A stretch of 64,000 nt of DNA from Holophagales bacterium (GTDB lineage: Bacteria; Acidobacteriota; Thermoanaerobaculia; Multivoradales; JAGPDF01). A program made the position numbers and the translations under genes. The notes under the pieces were generated by a model. The model made no database searches. It was given only the letters and a program-made list of their open reading frames with translations, and was not told the DNA's origin. The stretch is from assembly GCA_016699405.1 (NCBI GenBank), contig CP064972.1, forward strand, positions 4,681,501 through 4,745,500, given 5' to 3'. Below, piece by piece: positions 34,210-43,191 of this stretch. Numbering within the stretch: the first letter of the stretch is position 1; each line of letters begins with the position of its first letter.

Positions 34210-34707
34210 ATGGCTGAGCCGTTCTTAGCGGAAATCCGCATGATGAGCTTCGTCTTTCCGCCGAAGGGCTGGGCGCTCTGCAACGGCCAGCTCCTGCCGA
34301 TCAACCAGAACCAGGGGCTGTTCTCGCTGCTCGGCACGACCCTCGGGGGCGACGGGAGGGTGAACTTCGGCCTGCCGGACTTGCGCGGTCGGACGCCGAT
34401 CCACGTGGGGAGCTCGCACACCCTGGGAGAACGCGGCGGCGAGCAGGCGCACACCCTCTCGATCTCCGAAATCCCGACGCACACACACGTCCTTTCCGGG
34501 TCGCCGACGAACGCCAGTGTCGCCCCAGGGGTGGGGAATGTCCTTGCCGCCGCCAACAACGCCTATGGCCCCGCGACGTCCCTGGTCGCTCTCGGCCCGA
34601 CGTCGATCGCCAATACCGGCGGCTCGCAGGCCCACCTCAACATGCAGCCGTTCCTGACGCTGAGCTTCTGTATCGCGCTGCAAGGCATCTTCCCGAGCCC
34701 GACCTGA
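34210..34707 (+). CDS. Phage tail-collar domain protein 1 (MdpB-like)
   Basis: 165 residues. N-terminal tail-collar motif (FLAEIRMMSFVFPPKGWALC, NGQLLPINQNQGLFSLLGTT, GRVNFGLPDLRGRTPIH), a His-rich centre (SISEIPTHTHVLSG) and the terminal NMQPFLTLSFCIALQGIFPS. These match the tail-collar/microcystin-dependent protein family, related to the tips of phage short tail fibres. First of three tandem paralogues, 42 nt after the giant gene. No other phage gene is nearby, so this is a domesticated set rather than a prophage. Confidence 0.92.
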   Translation: MAEPFLAEIRMMSFVFPPKGWALCNGQLLPINQNQGLFSLLGTTLGGDGRVNFGLPDLRGRTPIHVGSSHTLGERGGEQAHTLSISEIPTHTHVLSGSPTNASVAPGVGNVLAAANNAYGPATSLVALGPTSIANTGGSQAHLNMQPFLTLSFCIALQGIFPSPT

Positions 34708-34717
34708 GGAGCTCTTC

Positions 34718-35221
34718 ATGGCCCAACCCTACGTCGGCGAAATCCGCATGTTCGCAGGCAACTTCGCGCCTGCCGGCTGGATGTTCTGCGAGGGGCAGCT
34801 GCTCCCGATCTCCGAATACGAAACGCTCTTCAATCTGATCGGTACCACCTACGGGGGCGATGGTCAGAGCACCTTCGCCCTGCCGGATCTCCGCGGCAGG
34901 CTTCCGATCCACCAGGGCAACGGCTTCGTCCTGGCGGAAACCGGCGGCGCCGAGGAGATCACCTTGACCGTGCAACAGATCCCCGCCCACTCGCATCCGC
35001 TGCTCGCCACCTCGGCAAGCGGGACGGTGGCGACCCCGGTCAACAACCTCCTCGCCGAGTCGGTGTCTCTCAATCCCTACATCCAGGACGTGACGAACAG
35101 CAACATGAACCCGGCGGCGATCTCCTCCGTCGGCGGCAGCCAGCCGCACACCAACTTTCAACCGTATCTGTGCGTCGATTTCATCATTTCGCTGTTCGGC
35201 ATCTTCCCCAGCCCGACCTGA
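34718..35221 (+). CDS. Phage tail-collar domain protein 2 (MdpB-like)
   Basis: 167 residues, paralogue of its neighbours: YVGEIRMFAGNFAPAGWMFC, EGQLLPISEYETLFNLIGTT, LPDLRGRLPIHQGNGF, ITLTVQQIPAHSHPL and the terminal FQPYLCVDFIISLFGIFPSP. It starts 10 nt after the first copy. The central region differs most between copies, as expected if the three proteins make different contacts in one assembly (inference). Confidence 0.92.
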   Translation: MAQPYVGEIRMFAGNFAPAGWMFCEGQLLPISEYETLFNLIGTTYGGDGQSTFALPDLRGRLPIHQGNGFVLAETGGAEEITLTVQQIPAHSHPLLATSASGTVATPVNNLLAESVSLNPYIQDVTNSNMNPAAISSVGGSQPHTNFQPYLCVDFIISLFGIFPSPT

Positions 35222-35229
35222 GGTGAGCC

Positions 35230-35751
35230 ATGGACCCATTCGTCGCCGAAATTCGCATCTTCCCGTTCAACTTCGCACCCAGAGGATGGGCGTGGTGCGA
35301 CGGGCAGCTGCTCCCGCTCTCGCAGAACACCGCGCTCTTCTCCCTCCTCGGCACCACCTATGGGGGGAACGGCAAGTCCAATTTCGCGCTCCCGGACCTC
35401 CAGGGACGCGCGCCGATGCACCCGGGACAGGGCCCGGGGCTCTCGCTCCACGACCTCGGAGAAACCGGCGGCAGTGAGACGGTGTCGCTGCTCGAAAGCG
35501 AGATCCCATCTCACAGCCATACCCAGCGCTGCGCGTCGGACGACGGGGACCTCAAGGCTCCGACCAGCACGCGCGTCCTCGGCCGGTCGACGAATGGGTT
35601 CCTCTATCAGAACAGTGTCAACGGCCTGCAGATGACGGCGGACTCCGCGCTTGCTCCAGCCGGCGGCGACCAGCCGCACAACAACATGCAGCCGTACCTG
35701 ACCTTCTACTTCAATATCGCGCTGCAAGGGGTCTACCCGCCGCGCACCTAG
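35230..35751 (+). CDS. Phage tail-collar domain protein 3 (MdpB-like)
   Basis: 173 residues, third paralogue: FVAEIRIFPFNFAPRGWAWC, DGQLLPLSQNTALFSLLGTT, LPDLQGRAPMHPGQGPG, a central LLESEIPSHSHTQRC and the terminal NMQPYLTFYFNIALQGVYPP. It starts 8 nt after the second copy and is the last gene before a strong terminator. Confidence 0.92.
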   Translation: MDPFVAEIRIFPFNFAPRGWAWCDGQLLPLSQNTALFSLLGTTYGGNGKSNFALPDLQGRAPMHPGQGPGLSLHDLGETGGSETVSLLESEIPSHSHTQRCASDDGDLKAPTSTRVLGRSTNGFLYQNSVNGLQMTADSALAPAGGDQPHNNMQPYLTFYFNIALQGVYPPRT

Positions 35752-35779
35752 GCGAGCGGGAGTCGAAGGGGATTCGTCG

Positions 35780-35809
35780 GGGCGGCTCGTCGAGCCGCCC
35801 TTCTCTTTT
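35780..35809 (+). terminator. Rho-independent terminator of the DUF11/giant/tail-collar operon
   Basis: GGGCGGCTC (35780-35788) pairs perfectly with GAGCCGCCC (35792-35800), loop GTC, followed by TTCTCTTTT. It closes the five-gene unit that begins at 23949. Confidence 0.9.
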
Positions 35810-36111
35810 CAGGTGAAGATCGCCTCGTAGCGCATCCCACGTTCGTCGGGACCGAGCGGAACGATGAACATCTCGTTCGCTCCGAGCAGGGCGTGCTCGA
35901 GACGATAGGTTGCCTGACGAGCCCACGGCGACAGTGGGCCGTGAAAGTAGAGCGCGAACGGGGTCCGCGGGCTCCCCGGAGCGGCGGATGCCGCGGAAAG
36001 GGGGGCCACTCCGGTCAGCCGCAGCTCGAGCTCGCCATCGCCCGGCGCGGAAAGCCGGAACACGTCGCCCTGCAGATTCTGGAACGTCTCGATCCGAAGA
36101 TCGGCGGACAT
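35809..36111 (-). CDS. DUF6916-like small protein
   Basis: 100 residues, all-beta looking: FQNLQGDVFRLSAPGDGELELRLTGV, TPFALYFHGP, YRLEHALLGANEMFIVPLGP. This fits the DUF6916 family, of unknown function. AGGAGGGTG precedes the ATG and TACAAT (36135-36140, minus) is a good -10 candidate. It is transcribed opposite to the tail-collar genes and divergently from the Tat-like gene, yet I recall the family often sitting beside tail-collar genes. Confidence 0.8.
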   Translation of the reverse strand: MSADLRIETFQNLQGDVFRLSAPGDGELELRLTGVAPLSAASAAPGSPRTPFALYFHGPLSPWARQATYRLEHALLGANEMFIVPLGPDERGMRYEAIFT

Positions 36112-36237
36112 GGCACCCTCCTGGGGAAACTCTTATTGTATCGGAGGCGCTTCCAGGGCACGGCACACCACGGCTCGTGTTATCGTTTCTTCGTCTCTTC
36201 TCCTGTACACCGCACGGCCTTCTTGGAGAGCGCGCCC

Positions 36238-37005
36238 GTGAACCTCGACTATCTCGAAGCCACTTCCTTCCCGGCTGACGGCATCACGCGACGCGAGATC
36301 CTCGCCTGGAGCTCCGCCGCGGCTGTCGGATCGCTCGCCACGTCGACCCTCGCGAGTGCCGCGCTTCCCGTCGGCCCAACGGTACAGGTCGAACCGATGT
36401 CCGTCGGTTTCATCGTCGGCAGCGACCAGATCGACGGTTTCCCCCACGTCTCCTGGGAAAGCGCCGGGCGCGCTCTGGACGGACAGATCGAAGTCGTCCC
36501 GGCCGTCGCGGCCGATGCCGACAACGGCTCGTTCGTCACCGCGCACGTGCGGGTGGCCGGCGTCTACCCGAATCCCACAGCGTTGGGCAGCCTCGCCCTG
36601 ACGATGACGGTTCTCATGCCGACCGATCGCGGCTCCGTTCCGTTCTACCCCTGGAGCGTGCGTCGGGGAAGCGTGCGCGAGGTCTCCCCGCCCACCGCCT
36701 TCGACGTTCCGCTGAACGCGCAGGGAGGCGGTCTCGAGTTGCTGCTCGAGGTTGCCGCACCGAGCGGCGGCAAGAAGGTCGCCTCCGGGAAAGCCAGCAG
36801 CTCGACGCGTCTCTACGGCACGCGCTTCACCTCCACGAACGAGAAGGGCGTTCCTCGCCTGCGTCGAGGGCTGTACTTGCTCGCCACGCAATGGGGAATG
36901 TGGGAGCAGGCGCTCCTGCTGCCTCCGGCCGACCAGCCGCAGCGCGCCGACCGCGTTTCGGTCGTGATCGCCGTCGACCCGATGATCAGCCCGTTCGACC
37001 GCTGA
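36238..37005 (+). CDS. Tat-like exported protein of unknown function
   Basis: 255 residues from GTG 36238. The N-terminus ITRREILAWSSAAAVGSLAT resembles a twin-arginine signal (two Arg, then a moderately hydrophobic stretch), though the motif lacks the usual Phe-Leu-Lys. The mature part is beta-rich (VSVGFIVGSD-type strands, PFYPWSVRRGSVREVSP). A longer frame reaches upstream to 35893 but overlaps the divergent gene. An extended -10 candidate (TGT-TATCGT) lies at 36178-36186. It stands between DUF6916 and GNAT genes and may belong to the tail-collar locus. Confidence 0.7.
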   Translation: MNLDYLEATSFPADGITRREILAWSSAAAVGSLATSTLASAALPVGPTVQVEPMSVGFIVGSDQIDGFPHVSWESAGRALDGQIEVVPAVAADADNGSFVTAHVRVAGVYPNPTALGSLALTMTVLMPTDRGSVPFYPWSVRRGSVREVSPPTAFDVPLNAQGGGLELLLEVAAPSGGKKVASGKASSSTRLYGTRFTSTNEKGVPRLRRGLYLLATQWGMWEQALLLPPADQPQRADRVSVVIAVDPMISPFDR

Positions 37006-37018
37006 GCCGAGGGACGCG

Positions 37019-37549
37019 GTGGAGGGAGGCTCTCCGACCCTGCAGCCGCCGGACGTCCGCTGCTCGCTGCGCCCAGCCGAACCTTCGGACCAGGAGTTCC
37101 TTCTCCAGGTCTACGCCAGCACGCGCGAAGCCGAGCTCGGCCTGGTCGACTGGCCGGCGGAGATCAGAATGCAGTTCCTCCGTCAGCAGTTCGAGGCGCA
37201 GGACGCCCATTACCGGACGTACTACCACGACACGAGCTACGACGTCGTACTGGTCGACGGAATCCCCGCCGGCCGCCTCTACGTCGGCCGCTGGCGCGAC
37301 GAGATCCGGATCGTCGACATCGCGCTGCTTCCCGCCTTCTGCGGCCGCGGCGTCGGGACGCAGCTGATCTCACGCCTCATCGCCGAGGCCGACGCCAGCG
37401 GACGCAAGACGAGCATCCACGTCGAACGGCAGAACCCGGCCCTCCGACTGTACGAGCGACTCGGCTTCCGTCTCGCCGAAGACAAAGGCGTCTATCTCTT
37501 CCTCGAGCGCACGCCGGGCGAGTCTTCTCGGACGCCTCCCGCTCCGTGA
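37019..37549 (+). CDS. GNAT family N-acetyltransferase
   Basis: 176 residues with a GTG start. The GNAT core is clear: LRPAEPSDQEFLLQVYASTR, the strand IRIVDIALLPAFCGRGVGTQ with the acetyl-CoA pyrophosphate loop GRGVGT, and NPALRLYERLGFRL. It transfers an acetyl group from acetyl-CoA to an unknown amine. It follows the Tat-like gene by 13 nt and overlaps the next start by 4 nt. Confidence 0.9.
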   Translation: MEGGSPTLQPPDVRCSLRPAEPSDQEFLLQVYASTREAELGLVDWPAEIRMQFLRQQFEAQDAHYRTYYHDTSYDVVLVDGIPAGRLYVGRWRDEIRIVDIALLPAFCGRGVGTQLISRLIAEADASGRKTSIHVERQNPALRLYERLGFRLAEDKGVYLFLERTPGESSRTPPAP

Positions 37550-37917
37550 ACGAGCCCGCGGACAGCGACGAGCAGCGGGCTGCCCGGCGACCACCGATCG
37601 AAGGCGACGGCGCCTACGCCGCAGTGGAGGCGCCGGACGCCTGGCATCTCGCCTCCCTCGCCTGCTTCGCTCTCTCGCTGGCGGCACGACCGGTGGCGCG
37701 CTTCCTCGCGCCTCTACTGCCGGCGACGCGCTACCGCTTCCTGTTCCCGCTGGCGATCGTCCTGACCGCCTCGACGCTCGGCTGCCTGCTGGCGCTCGCC
37801 GGCACCCGACGGCCGGCGATCCGCGGCGCCTCACGCCTGGCGCTCTTCTTCAATGCCGTGGCGCTCGTTCTCGGCCTGCTCGCCCTTGCCGGCGGCTTCT
37901 GGATCTTCTACCGCTAG
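37546..37917 (+). CDS. Small membrane protein of unknown function
   Basis: 123 residues starting with GTG inside the GNAT stop (GTGA). Three hydrophobic segments (LASLACFALSLAARPVARFL, FLFPLAIVLTASTLGCLLAL, LALFFNAVALVLGLLALAGG). It is the last gene of the locus, before a bidirectional-looking terminator. Confidence 0.7.
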   Translation: MNEPADSDEQRAARRPPIEGDGAYAAVEAPDAWHLASLACFALSLAARPVARFLAPLLPATRYRFLFPLAIVLTASTLGCLLALAGTRRPAIRGASRLALFFNAVALVLGLLALAGGFWIFYR

Positions 37918-37927
37918 AAAAGGAAAA

Positions 37928-37947
37928 GGGGCCGCCGAAGCGGCCCC
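37928..37947 (-). terminator. Rho-independent terminator of the TonB-dependent receptor gene
   Basis: GGGGCCGC (37928-37935) pairs with GCGGCCCC (37940-37947) with a CGAA loop. On the minus strand the stem is followed by TTTTCCTTTT, a T-rich tract, 30 nt after the receptor stop. It may also stop plus-strand transcripts. Confidence 0.88.
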
Positions 37948-37977
37948 TCTCGTCCCGAGCCCGGAACGGGCGTGGGA

Positions 37978-40900
37978 TCAGAACGACAGGCGCAGGCCGA
38001 GCTTCATCTGCCAGCGCGAGCGCAGGTCGTTGGCGGAGTACTGCGAGCCGGGGGTCAGCGCACCGGTGAAGGCGGGCTGATAGATCGGCTTGCCGGTGGC
38101 CGCGTCGATGCCCTGGTACGAAAGCGGCGTGAAGTTCTGGTTGGTCACGTACTGCACCAGACCCTTGTCGCTGTCGATCAGGTTGATGAGGTTGAGCACG
38201 TCGAACGTGATCTGCGTGCGGACGACGCTGATCGGGACCTCGATGTCGTAGTGGAAGTCGAGCGAGCGGTTCCAGCGCGCCGTCTCGGAGTTCCGCTTGA
38301 CGATCCCGCCGCGGGCGGCGTTGACCGAGCCGATCGACTTCACCCAGGCGTCGTACTCCGCCCAGGTCGTGTTGCGCAGGATGATCTGGTCCGGCGAGGA
38401 AGCGACCCACAGCAGGTCGTTGCTGTTGTAGCCGTCGCCGTTGATGTTCGTGCCGCTCTGCGAGATCGAGTACGGGAGACCCGACTGGGCGTTCCAGTAG
38501 AGGGCCACCGTGTTGCCGACCGGGCCGAGCTTGAAGTTGTAGATCACCGACGCCGTGAAGCGGTGCTCGACTTCCCAGTTGGTGGTTGCCATCTCCGGGT
38601 TGTAGATGTCACCGCGCACCGGCATGAAGCGCCAGCTGGAGATCGCCCGGCTCGAGGTCGAGTCGAAGGCCGACTTGGCGTCCATCCAGGCGTAGCTGGC
38701 GTCGACGTTGAGACCGAAGCCGAAACGCTTGTTGAGGCGCAGCGAGGCGTTGAGCTGGTCGCCCTTCGAGGTGTTCGTCAGCTTGACCACGTCGAGGAAC
38801 GCCGTCGACCTGCGGGCATACACCGGGCGGCCGTCGAAGGTCTTGGCGCCGGTGTCGGCGTAGTTGATGTTCTGGTAGTACACGTCCTTCTGCGTCTTCG
38901 TGTACATCGCCTCGAACGTGCCGTGGATGTCCCACGGCAGCACGCGGTCGTAACCGAGGGTCGCCCGGAGGACGCGCGGCACTTCGAAGTTCGGGTCGAC
39001 GACGTCGACGCTGACCGTGCCCGCCGAACCGAGGTTCCGCGGCTGGTTGTTCGGGTCGGCATTGAACGCCGGCGGGACGCAGGACGGACGGACGCAGGAG
39101 AGCGCCGTCGACTCGATCCCGGTGTTGGCATAGGCGTTCGACACCCAGACGTACGGCGTGCGGCCCGAGAAGATGCCGACGCCACCGCGCACCTGCTGCT
39201 TGGTGTCGGACTCCGGCGACCAGTTGAAGCCGATGCGGGGCGAGAGCACCACGTCGCCGCCCGGGGTCTTGCTGGTGTTGACGCCGAAGGTGCTGTTGAC
39301 CGTCGAGTTGAAAGACGGCTTGTCGACCATGTCCAGCATGTCGGCGCGGAGGCCGAACACCAGGGTGAAGCGGTCGGAGAGCCGCCACTGGTCGCCGGCG
39401 TAGATGCTGTACTGCCCCACCTTGAACTGCGCCGGGCGCTTCGGATCGGCGCCGTTGGCGAAGCTGATGCGGTACTCGACCGCGTTGTCCGCCGCGAAGT
39501 CGGCGACGGTGTTGAAGCGGTAGAAGCCGTAGAACTCCGAGAGGAAGGTGTTCTTGAACTCGAAGATCTCGTTGCTGGTGCCCATCGTGAAGGTGTGGTT
39601 CCCGTGGATCAGCGTGAAGTCATCGGTGATCGACAGGATGTCCTGGTCGAGCGCGTTGGCGCCCGAGAAACGCTCGGTGCCGGCCGCGAGGTTCGGGTTC
39701 TGCGACACCGTGCCGATCTCGATCGACGGGAAGGTGACCGGCGTGGTGCGCGCCTCGCGGATCGCCTGCAGGCCGATGCGCGCCTCGTTGAAGGCGCTCG
39801 GGCCGAAGATGCTGTTGAGCTGCGCCACCGACGAGTTGGTCTCGGAGGCGAAGGTGTAGATCGAGCTGGCGAAACGGAAGCGAGAGGAAGAGCGGTCCGA
39901 CACCACGTCGCGGCCGGCGTCGACGTAGTTGTGACGCAGGGTCAACTGGTTCGAGCTGCCGAGGTTGAAGTCGAGGCGCAGGAACGCCATGTCGCTGTCG
40001 GTGGCCGGCGAGAAGTCGCCGAGCGAACCCGGATCGTAGCCGTAGCGGCTGATCAGGAGGTCCTTGAAGCGCTGCGCGTCAGCCGGGTTGTTGAACTGCG
40101 TCGCCGTCGTGCCGTCGGCCGAGACGCCGGTCGGCGCCTCGCGGCGGTTCATCTCGCCGCTGGCGAAGAAGAAGAGCTTGTCCTTGACGATCGGGCCGCC
40201 GAGGCGGGCGCCGTACTGATCCTCGCTGAACTCCGCGAGCGGCCGCTTGAGCGGGCCGTCGCCGACCATGTCCTGGTCGCGCTGCGAGCCGTAGAGCGAG
40301 CCGGTGAACTTGTTGGCGCCGCTGCGGGTGATCGCGTTGATGCCGCCGCCGGTGAAGCCGCCCTGCCGCACGTCATAGGGCGAAACCACGAGCTGCAGCT
40401 CCTGGATCGAGTCGAGGCTGATCGGCTGCGCATCGGCCTGACCGCCGGGCGTGCCGGTGTCGGCGAGACCGAACAGGTCGTTGTTCACCGCGCCGTCGAT
40501 CTGGATCGTGTTGTAGCGGTTGTTCTTTCCGGCCACCGAGAGACGCGTGCCGTTGCCGTCGGACGGGTCGCTGGTGAAGTACGGGTTGAGGCGGGCGAAG
40601 TCCTGGATCTGGCGCCGCACGCTGGGCAGCGCCTCGATCGACTCGAGCGACACCGACGACGTCGAGCCCGTGCGATCCGGGGAGATCATCGTGTCGGCAC
40701 TGCTCACCACTTCGATCGTCTCCTCGACCGCCTCGAGCACCATCTCGAAGGTGAGGTTGGTGTTGTCGCCGAGAGCCACCGACACGTTCTCCGCACCGCT
40801 CGGCTTGAAGCCGGCGATCGTCGCGGTGACCACGTACGGGCCGCCGACGCGGACGTTCTGGATGCCGAAGCGGCCGTTGTCGTTCGTGACGGTGTTGTAG

Positions 40901-41094
40901 CGAGTGCCCGTGGGCTGGTGGATCGCCTCGATGGAGACGCCCGGCAGTGGGCTCTTGTCGCTCTGCGCCATCACCGTGCCCGTGATCGCACCGGTGGTGA
41001 CCTGCGCGGCCACCGGGCCGACCAGCCCGAGAACGCCGAGCACGAACGCGAGGCCGACGGCCCAGCGCCCGAAGCTACTGTTCATACTTCTCAT
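37978..41094 (-). CDS. TonB-dependent receptor, Oar-like, with carboxypeptidase-regulatory N-terminal domain
   Basis: 1038 residues. Signal peptide about 1-30, a carboxypeptidase-regulatory-like beta domain about 33-115 (GAITGTVMAQSDKSPLPGVS), a plug domain (ALPSVRRQIQDFARLNPYF, RYNTIQIDGAVNN, FTGGGINAITRSGANKFTGS) and a long beta-barrel ending with Phe (MKLGLRLSF), as outer-membrane proteins do. Oar-like receptors import unknown substrates or handle large extracellular molecules. GGAGGAG precedes the ATG by 5 nt. The full-length frame on the opposite strand is a G+C artefact. Confidence 0.93.
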   Translation of the reverse strand: MRSMNSSFGRWAVGLAFVLGVLGLVGPVAAQVTTGAITGTVMAQSDKSPLPGVSIEAIHQPTGTRYNTVTNDNGRFGIQNVRVGGPYVVTATIAGFKPSGAENVSVALGDNTNLTFEMVLEAVEETIEVVSSADTMISPDRTGSTSSVSLESIEALPSVRRQIQDFARLNPYFTSDPSDGNGTRLSVAGKNNRYNTIQIDGAVNNDLFGLADTGTPGGQADAQPISLDSIQELQLVVSPYDVRQGGFTGGGINAITRSGANKFTGSLYGSQRDQDMVGDGPLKRPLAEFSEDQYGARLGGPIVKDKLFFFASGEMNRREAPTGVSADGTTATQFNNPADAQRFKDLLISRYGYDPGSLGDFSPATDSDMAFLRLDFNLGSSNQLTLRHNYVDAGRDVVSDRSSSRFRFASSIYTFASETNSSVAQLNSIFGPSAFNEARIGLQAIREARTTPVTFPSIEIGTVSQNPNLAAGTERFSGANALDQDILSITDDFTLIHGNHTFTMGTSNEIFEFKNTFLSEFYGFYRFNTVADFAADNAVEYRISFANGADPKRPAQFKVGQYSIYAGDQWRLSDRFTLVFGLRADMLDMVDKPSFNSTVNSTFGVNTSKTPGGDVVLSPRIGFNWSPESDTKQQVRGGVGIFSGRTPYVWVSNAYANTGIESTALSCVRPSCVPPAFNADPNNQPRNLGSAGTVSVDVVDPNFEVPRVLRATLGYDRVLPWDIHGTFEAMYTKTQKDVYYQNINYADTGAKTFDGRPVYARRSTAFLDVVKLTNTSKGDQLNASLRLNKRFGFGLNVDASYAWMDAKSAFDSTSSRAISSWRFMPVRGDIYNPEMATTNWEVEHRFTASVIYNFKLGPVGNTVALYWNAQSGLPYSISQSGTNINGDGYNSNDLLWVASSPDQIILRNTTWAEYDAWVKSIGSVNAARGGIVKRNSETARWNRSLDFHYDIEVPISVVRTQITFDVLNLINLIDSDKGLVQYVTNQNFTPLSYQGIDAATGKPIYQPAFTGALTPGSQYSANDLRSRWQMKLGLRLSF

Positions 41095-41220
41095 CGATAC
41101 TCCTCCTTCGTTGGATAGACAGCCTGGACGGTCTGCGTCAGACCGGAGGAACCTGCTGGCAGGATTTTGGCAATTGGAGGTGACGCGAAAGTGACGGACC
41201 TCCGCGCCTGTGGATTCTAC

Positions 41221-42735
41221 CTAAGCCGCGGGCCGGGACCAAGGTCCCAGGGCCCCTCCGGGCCGCGCACGATCCGTGCCCGCCGCGGCGAGCGCCAGCA
41301 GGACCGCGAACGACGCGAGGAGCGCGACGGCCGGTGCCGGGACCCCGGCGCTCAGAAGCCCCGAAGGGAACGCGGAAAGACGACTGGCGGCCTCCAGTCC
41401 GAGATCGACGGCGAGACCGGTCCAGATCGACGCCTCGGCCGCGCGAGCGCCGATCCGCCTCCAGTGAAGGCCGAGGGCGACGACGGGTGTGAGCGACGCC
41501 GCCAGGAGACCGAAGGAGAACGACCCCAAGAGAGCGATGAGGTCGTTCCAGCGTTCGGCAAGAAGCGCTGCGGCGAGGGCCACGCCGACCGTCGCCAGGC
41601 GGGGGGCCGCGAGCGAGGAGGCGCCACGGCGTCCGAGCCCGCGCGGCAGGTCGCGCGCGAGCGCCCCGGCCGCCAGCACCAGGAACGAATTGGCCGTCGA
41701 CATGATCGCCGCGAGCGCCCCGGCCAGGACGAGCCCGGCCAGCCAGTCGGGGGCCACCGCGAGGAGGTAGGCCGGCGCCGCTTCGTCCGGTGCCCCCAGC
41801 GGGGCCAGATGCCCCTGGGCCACCAACGCCGGCACCGCGACGCCGAGACCGATCCAGACCAGCAGGCAGACGCCCTGCGCTGTGCCGAGAACGAACGGCA
41901 GACGCTCGAGCTGCCGCGGCTCGCGGATCATGAAGAACTTGTGGAGCATCTGCGGCTGGCCGAGCACGCCGACGCCGAAGACCAGCAGCCAGCCGAAGGC
42001 GGTCGCCGCCGGAATTCGACCGAGCGGATCGAGGAAGCTCCCGCCGAACCGTCCGTCCGCGGCGAGCGCGGCAGCGGCCGCCGCAGGGCCGCCTGTCGCG
42101 GTGATGGCATGGACGAACACGGCAACCGCCGCGAGCATCATCAGCAGGCCCTGGAAGACGTCGGCGTAGAGACCGCCGAGCATGCCACCGCCGACGCTGT
42201 AAAGGAGCACCACGGCGAGACCGAGGAGGGTCGCCGCGGTCGGTCCGAGCGGTCCGCCGCCGTCCCATCCGAGCACCGACGCGAGAAGGACACCGAGCGC
42301 CTTGAGCTGGGTGCCGACGTAGGCCACGCTTCCAAGCAGCACGGCCACCGCGACCACGCCGCCCAGCCGACGGCTGTCGAACCGCGCCGCCAGCGCGTCG
42401 GAGAGCGTGTAGATCTCCCCCCGCTCGGCAAGCGCTCGCAGCGGTCGTCCGGCGACTCGGGTCAGCAGCGTCGGGGTGTAGCCGACGGAGAGGAAGATGA
42501 AAAAGGCGCCGAAGCCGAGACGGTAGGTCAGGCCGGGGCCGCCGAGAAAGACGAAGCCGCTGAAGGCGGTCGCCATCGTCGCGAGTGCGATGACCGCGAG
42601 CCCAGGTCGCTTCCCGGCGACGAAGAAGTCGGCCGTCGTTCGGGTCCGCCGACGGGCCCAGAGTCCGATGCAGACGACTCCCAGGAGGTAGACGACCGCC
42701 ACCAGCGGAACGAGCGGTCGTTCAGCGAGCGGCAT
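41221..42735 (-). CDS. Sodium:solute symporter (SSS family)
   Basis: 504 residues with about 13 membrane segments. LWARRRTRTTADFFVAGKRPG, ATAFSGFVFLGGPGLTYRLG, GGMLGGLYADVFQGLLMM and ALAAIMSTANSFLVLAAGALARDL match the SSS family (the last includes the conserved sodium-site region). Uptake of an organic solute driven by sodium; substrate unknown. ATG at 42735 overlaps the upstream small membrane gene by 14 nt. A longer upstream frame is only a shadow. Confidence 0.88.
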   Translation of the reverse strand: MPLAERPLVPLVAVVYLLGVVCIGLWARRRTRTTADFFVAGKRPGLAVIALATMATAFSGFVFLGGPGLTYRLGFGAFFIFLSVGYTPTLLTRVAGRPLRALAERGEIYTLSDALAARFDSRRLGGVVAVAVLLGSVAYVGTQLKALGVLLASVLGWDGGGPLGPTAATLLGLAVVLLYSVGGGMLGGLYADVFQGLLMMLAAVAVFVHAITATGGPAAAAAALAADGRFGGSFLDPLGRIPAATAFGWLLVFGVGVLGQPQMLHKFFMIREPRQLERLPFVLGTAQGVCLLVWIGLGVAVPALVAQGHLAPLGAPDEAAPAYLLAVAPDWLAGLVLAGALAAIMSTANSFLVLAAGALARDLPRGLGRRGASSLAAPRLATVGVALAAALLAERWNDLIALLGSFSFGLLAASLTPVVALGLHWRRIGARAAEASIWTGLAVDLGLEAASRLSAFPSGLLSAGVPAPAVALLASFAVLLALAAAGTDRARPGGALGPWSRPAA

Positions 42736-43183
42736 CGTCGGCCCTTCCGGGTGACCTGTCGCGCGCCGGCTCGCCGCCTTCCGCCTCGTTCGCCGTCCCG
42801 GCACCAGCCGACAGCAGCCAGGGAAGGACCCAGAAGCCGACGAGGGCCGCCCAGGCGGAAACCGGCCAGCCGAACCAGCGCCGCGAAGAACCGGCCAGCA
42901 CGAGCGCCGCGGCCGCGAGCAGCAGCGCGCCGAGCCCGGCGACGATGGCCGACGAACGACGGGAGCCTCTCCGGCGCTCTCCGAGGAGGAGCAACAGCGG
43001 GACGAGCAGGGTCGACCCGAGAGCGAAGAGCCAGCGAGCCCCTGGAAGCGCGGGTACGAGGCCGAGGACCGCCGTGGCCACGGCGACGGCCAACCCGGCG
43101 AGGAGCCCACGGGAGGGCGCAGGCTCGTCGGGTTCGGGCGCGACCGATCGCCCGTTGGTAGCGGATCGACGTGTGGGGTCCAA
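42722..43183 (-). CDS. Small membrane protein coupled to the symporter
   Basis: 153 residues with about four hydrophobic segments (LLAGLAVAVATAVLGLVPAL, WLFALGSTLLVPLLLLLG, IVAGLGALLLAAAALVLAG, AWAALVGFWVLPWLLSAG) and a charged tail. It starts with TTG and overlaps the symporter start by 14 nt, so it is probably an accessory subunit. A TATGAT box stands 8 nt upstream. Confidence 0.75.
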   Translation of the reverse strand: MDPTRRSATNGRSVAPEPDEPAPSRGLLAGLAVAVATAVLGLVPALPGARWLFALGSTLLVPLLLLLGERRRGSRRSSAIVAGLGALLLAAAALVLAGSSRRWFGWPVSAWAALVGFWVLPWLLSAGAGTANEAEGGEPARDRSPGRADDAAR

Positions 43184-43191
43184 GCGGCCGG

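Noticed and set aside
34210..35751. Prophage remnant because of the tail-collar domains.
   Set aside because: No capsid, portal, terminase, integrase or lysis genes, and the three genes are in an operon with large secreted bacterial proteins.
37972..41118. A 1048-codon open frame on the plus strand opposite the TonB-dependent receptor gene.
   Set aside because: Typical antisense shadow of G+C-rich coding DNA; its translation is Arg/Val/Glu-biased without any domain, and the minus-strand product is a clear receptor with signal peptide and C-terminal Phe.
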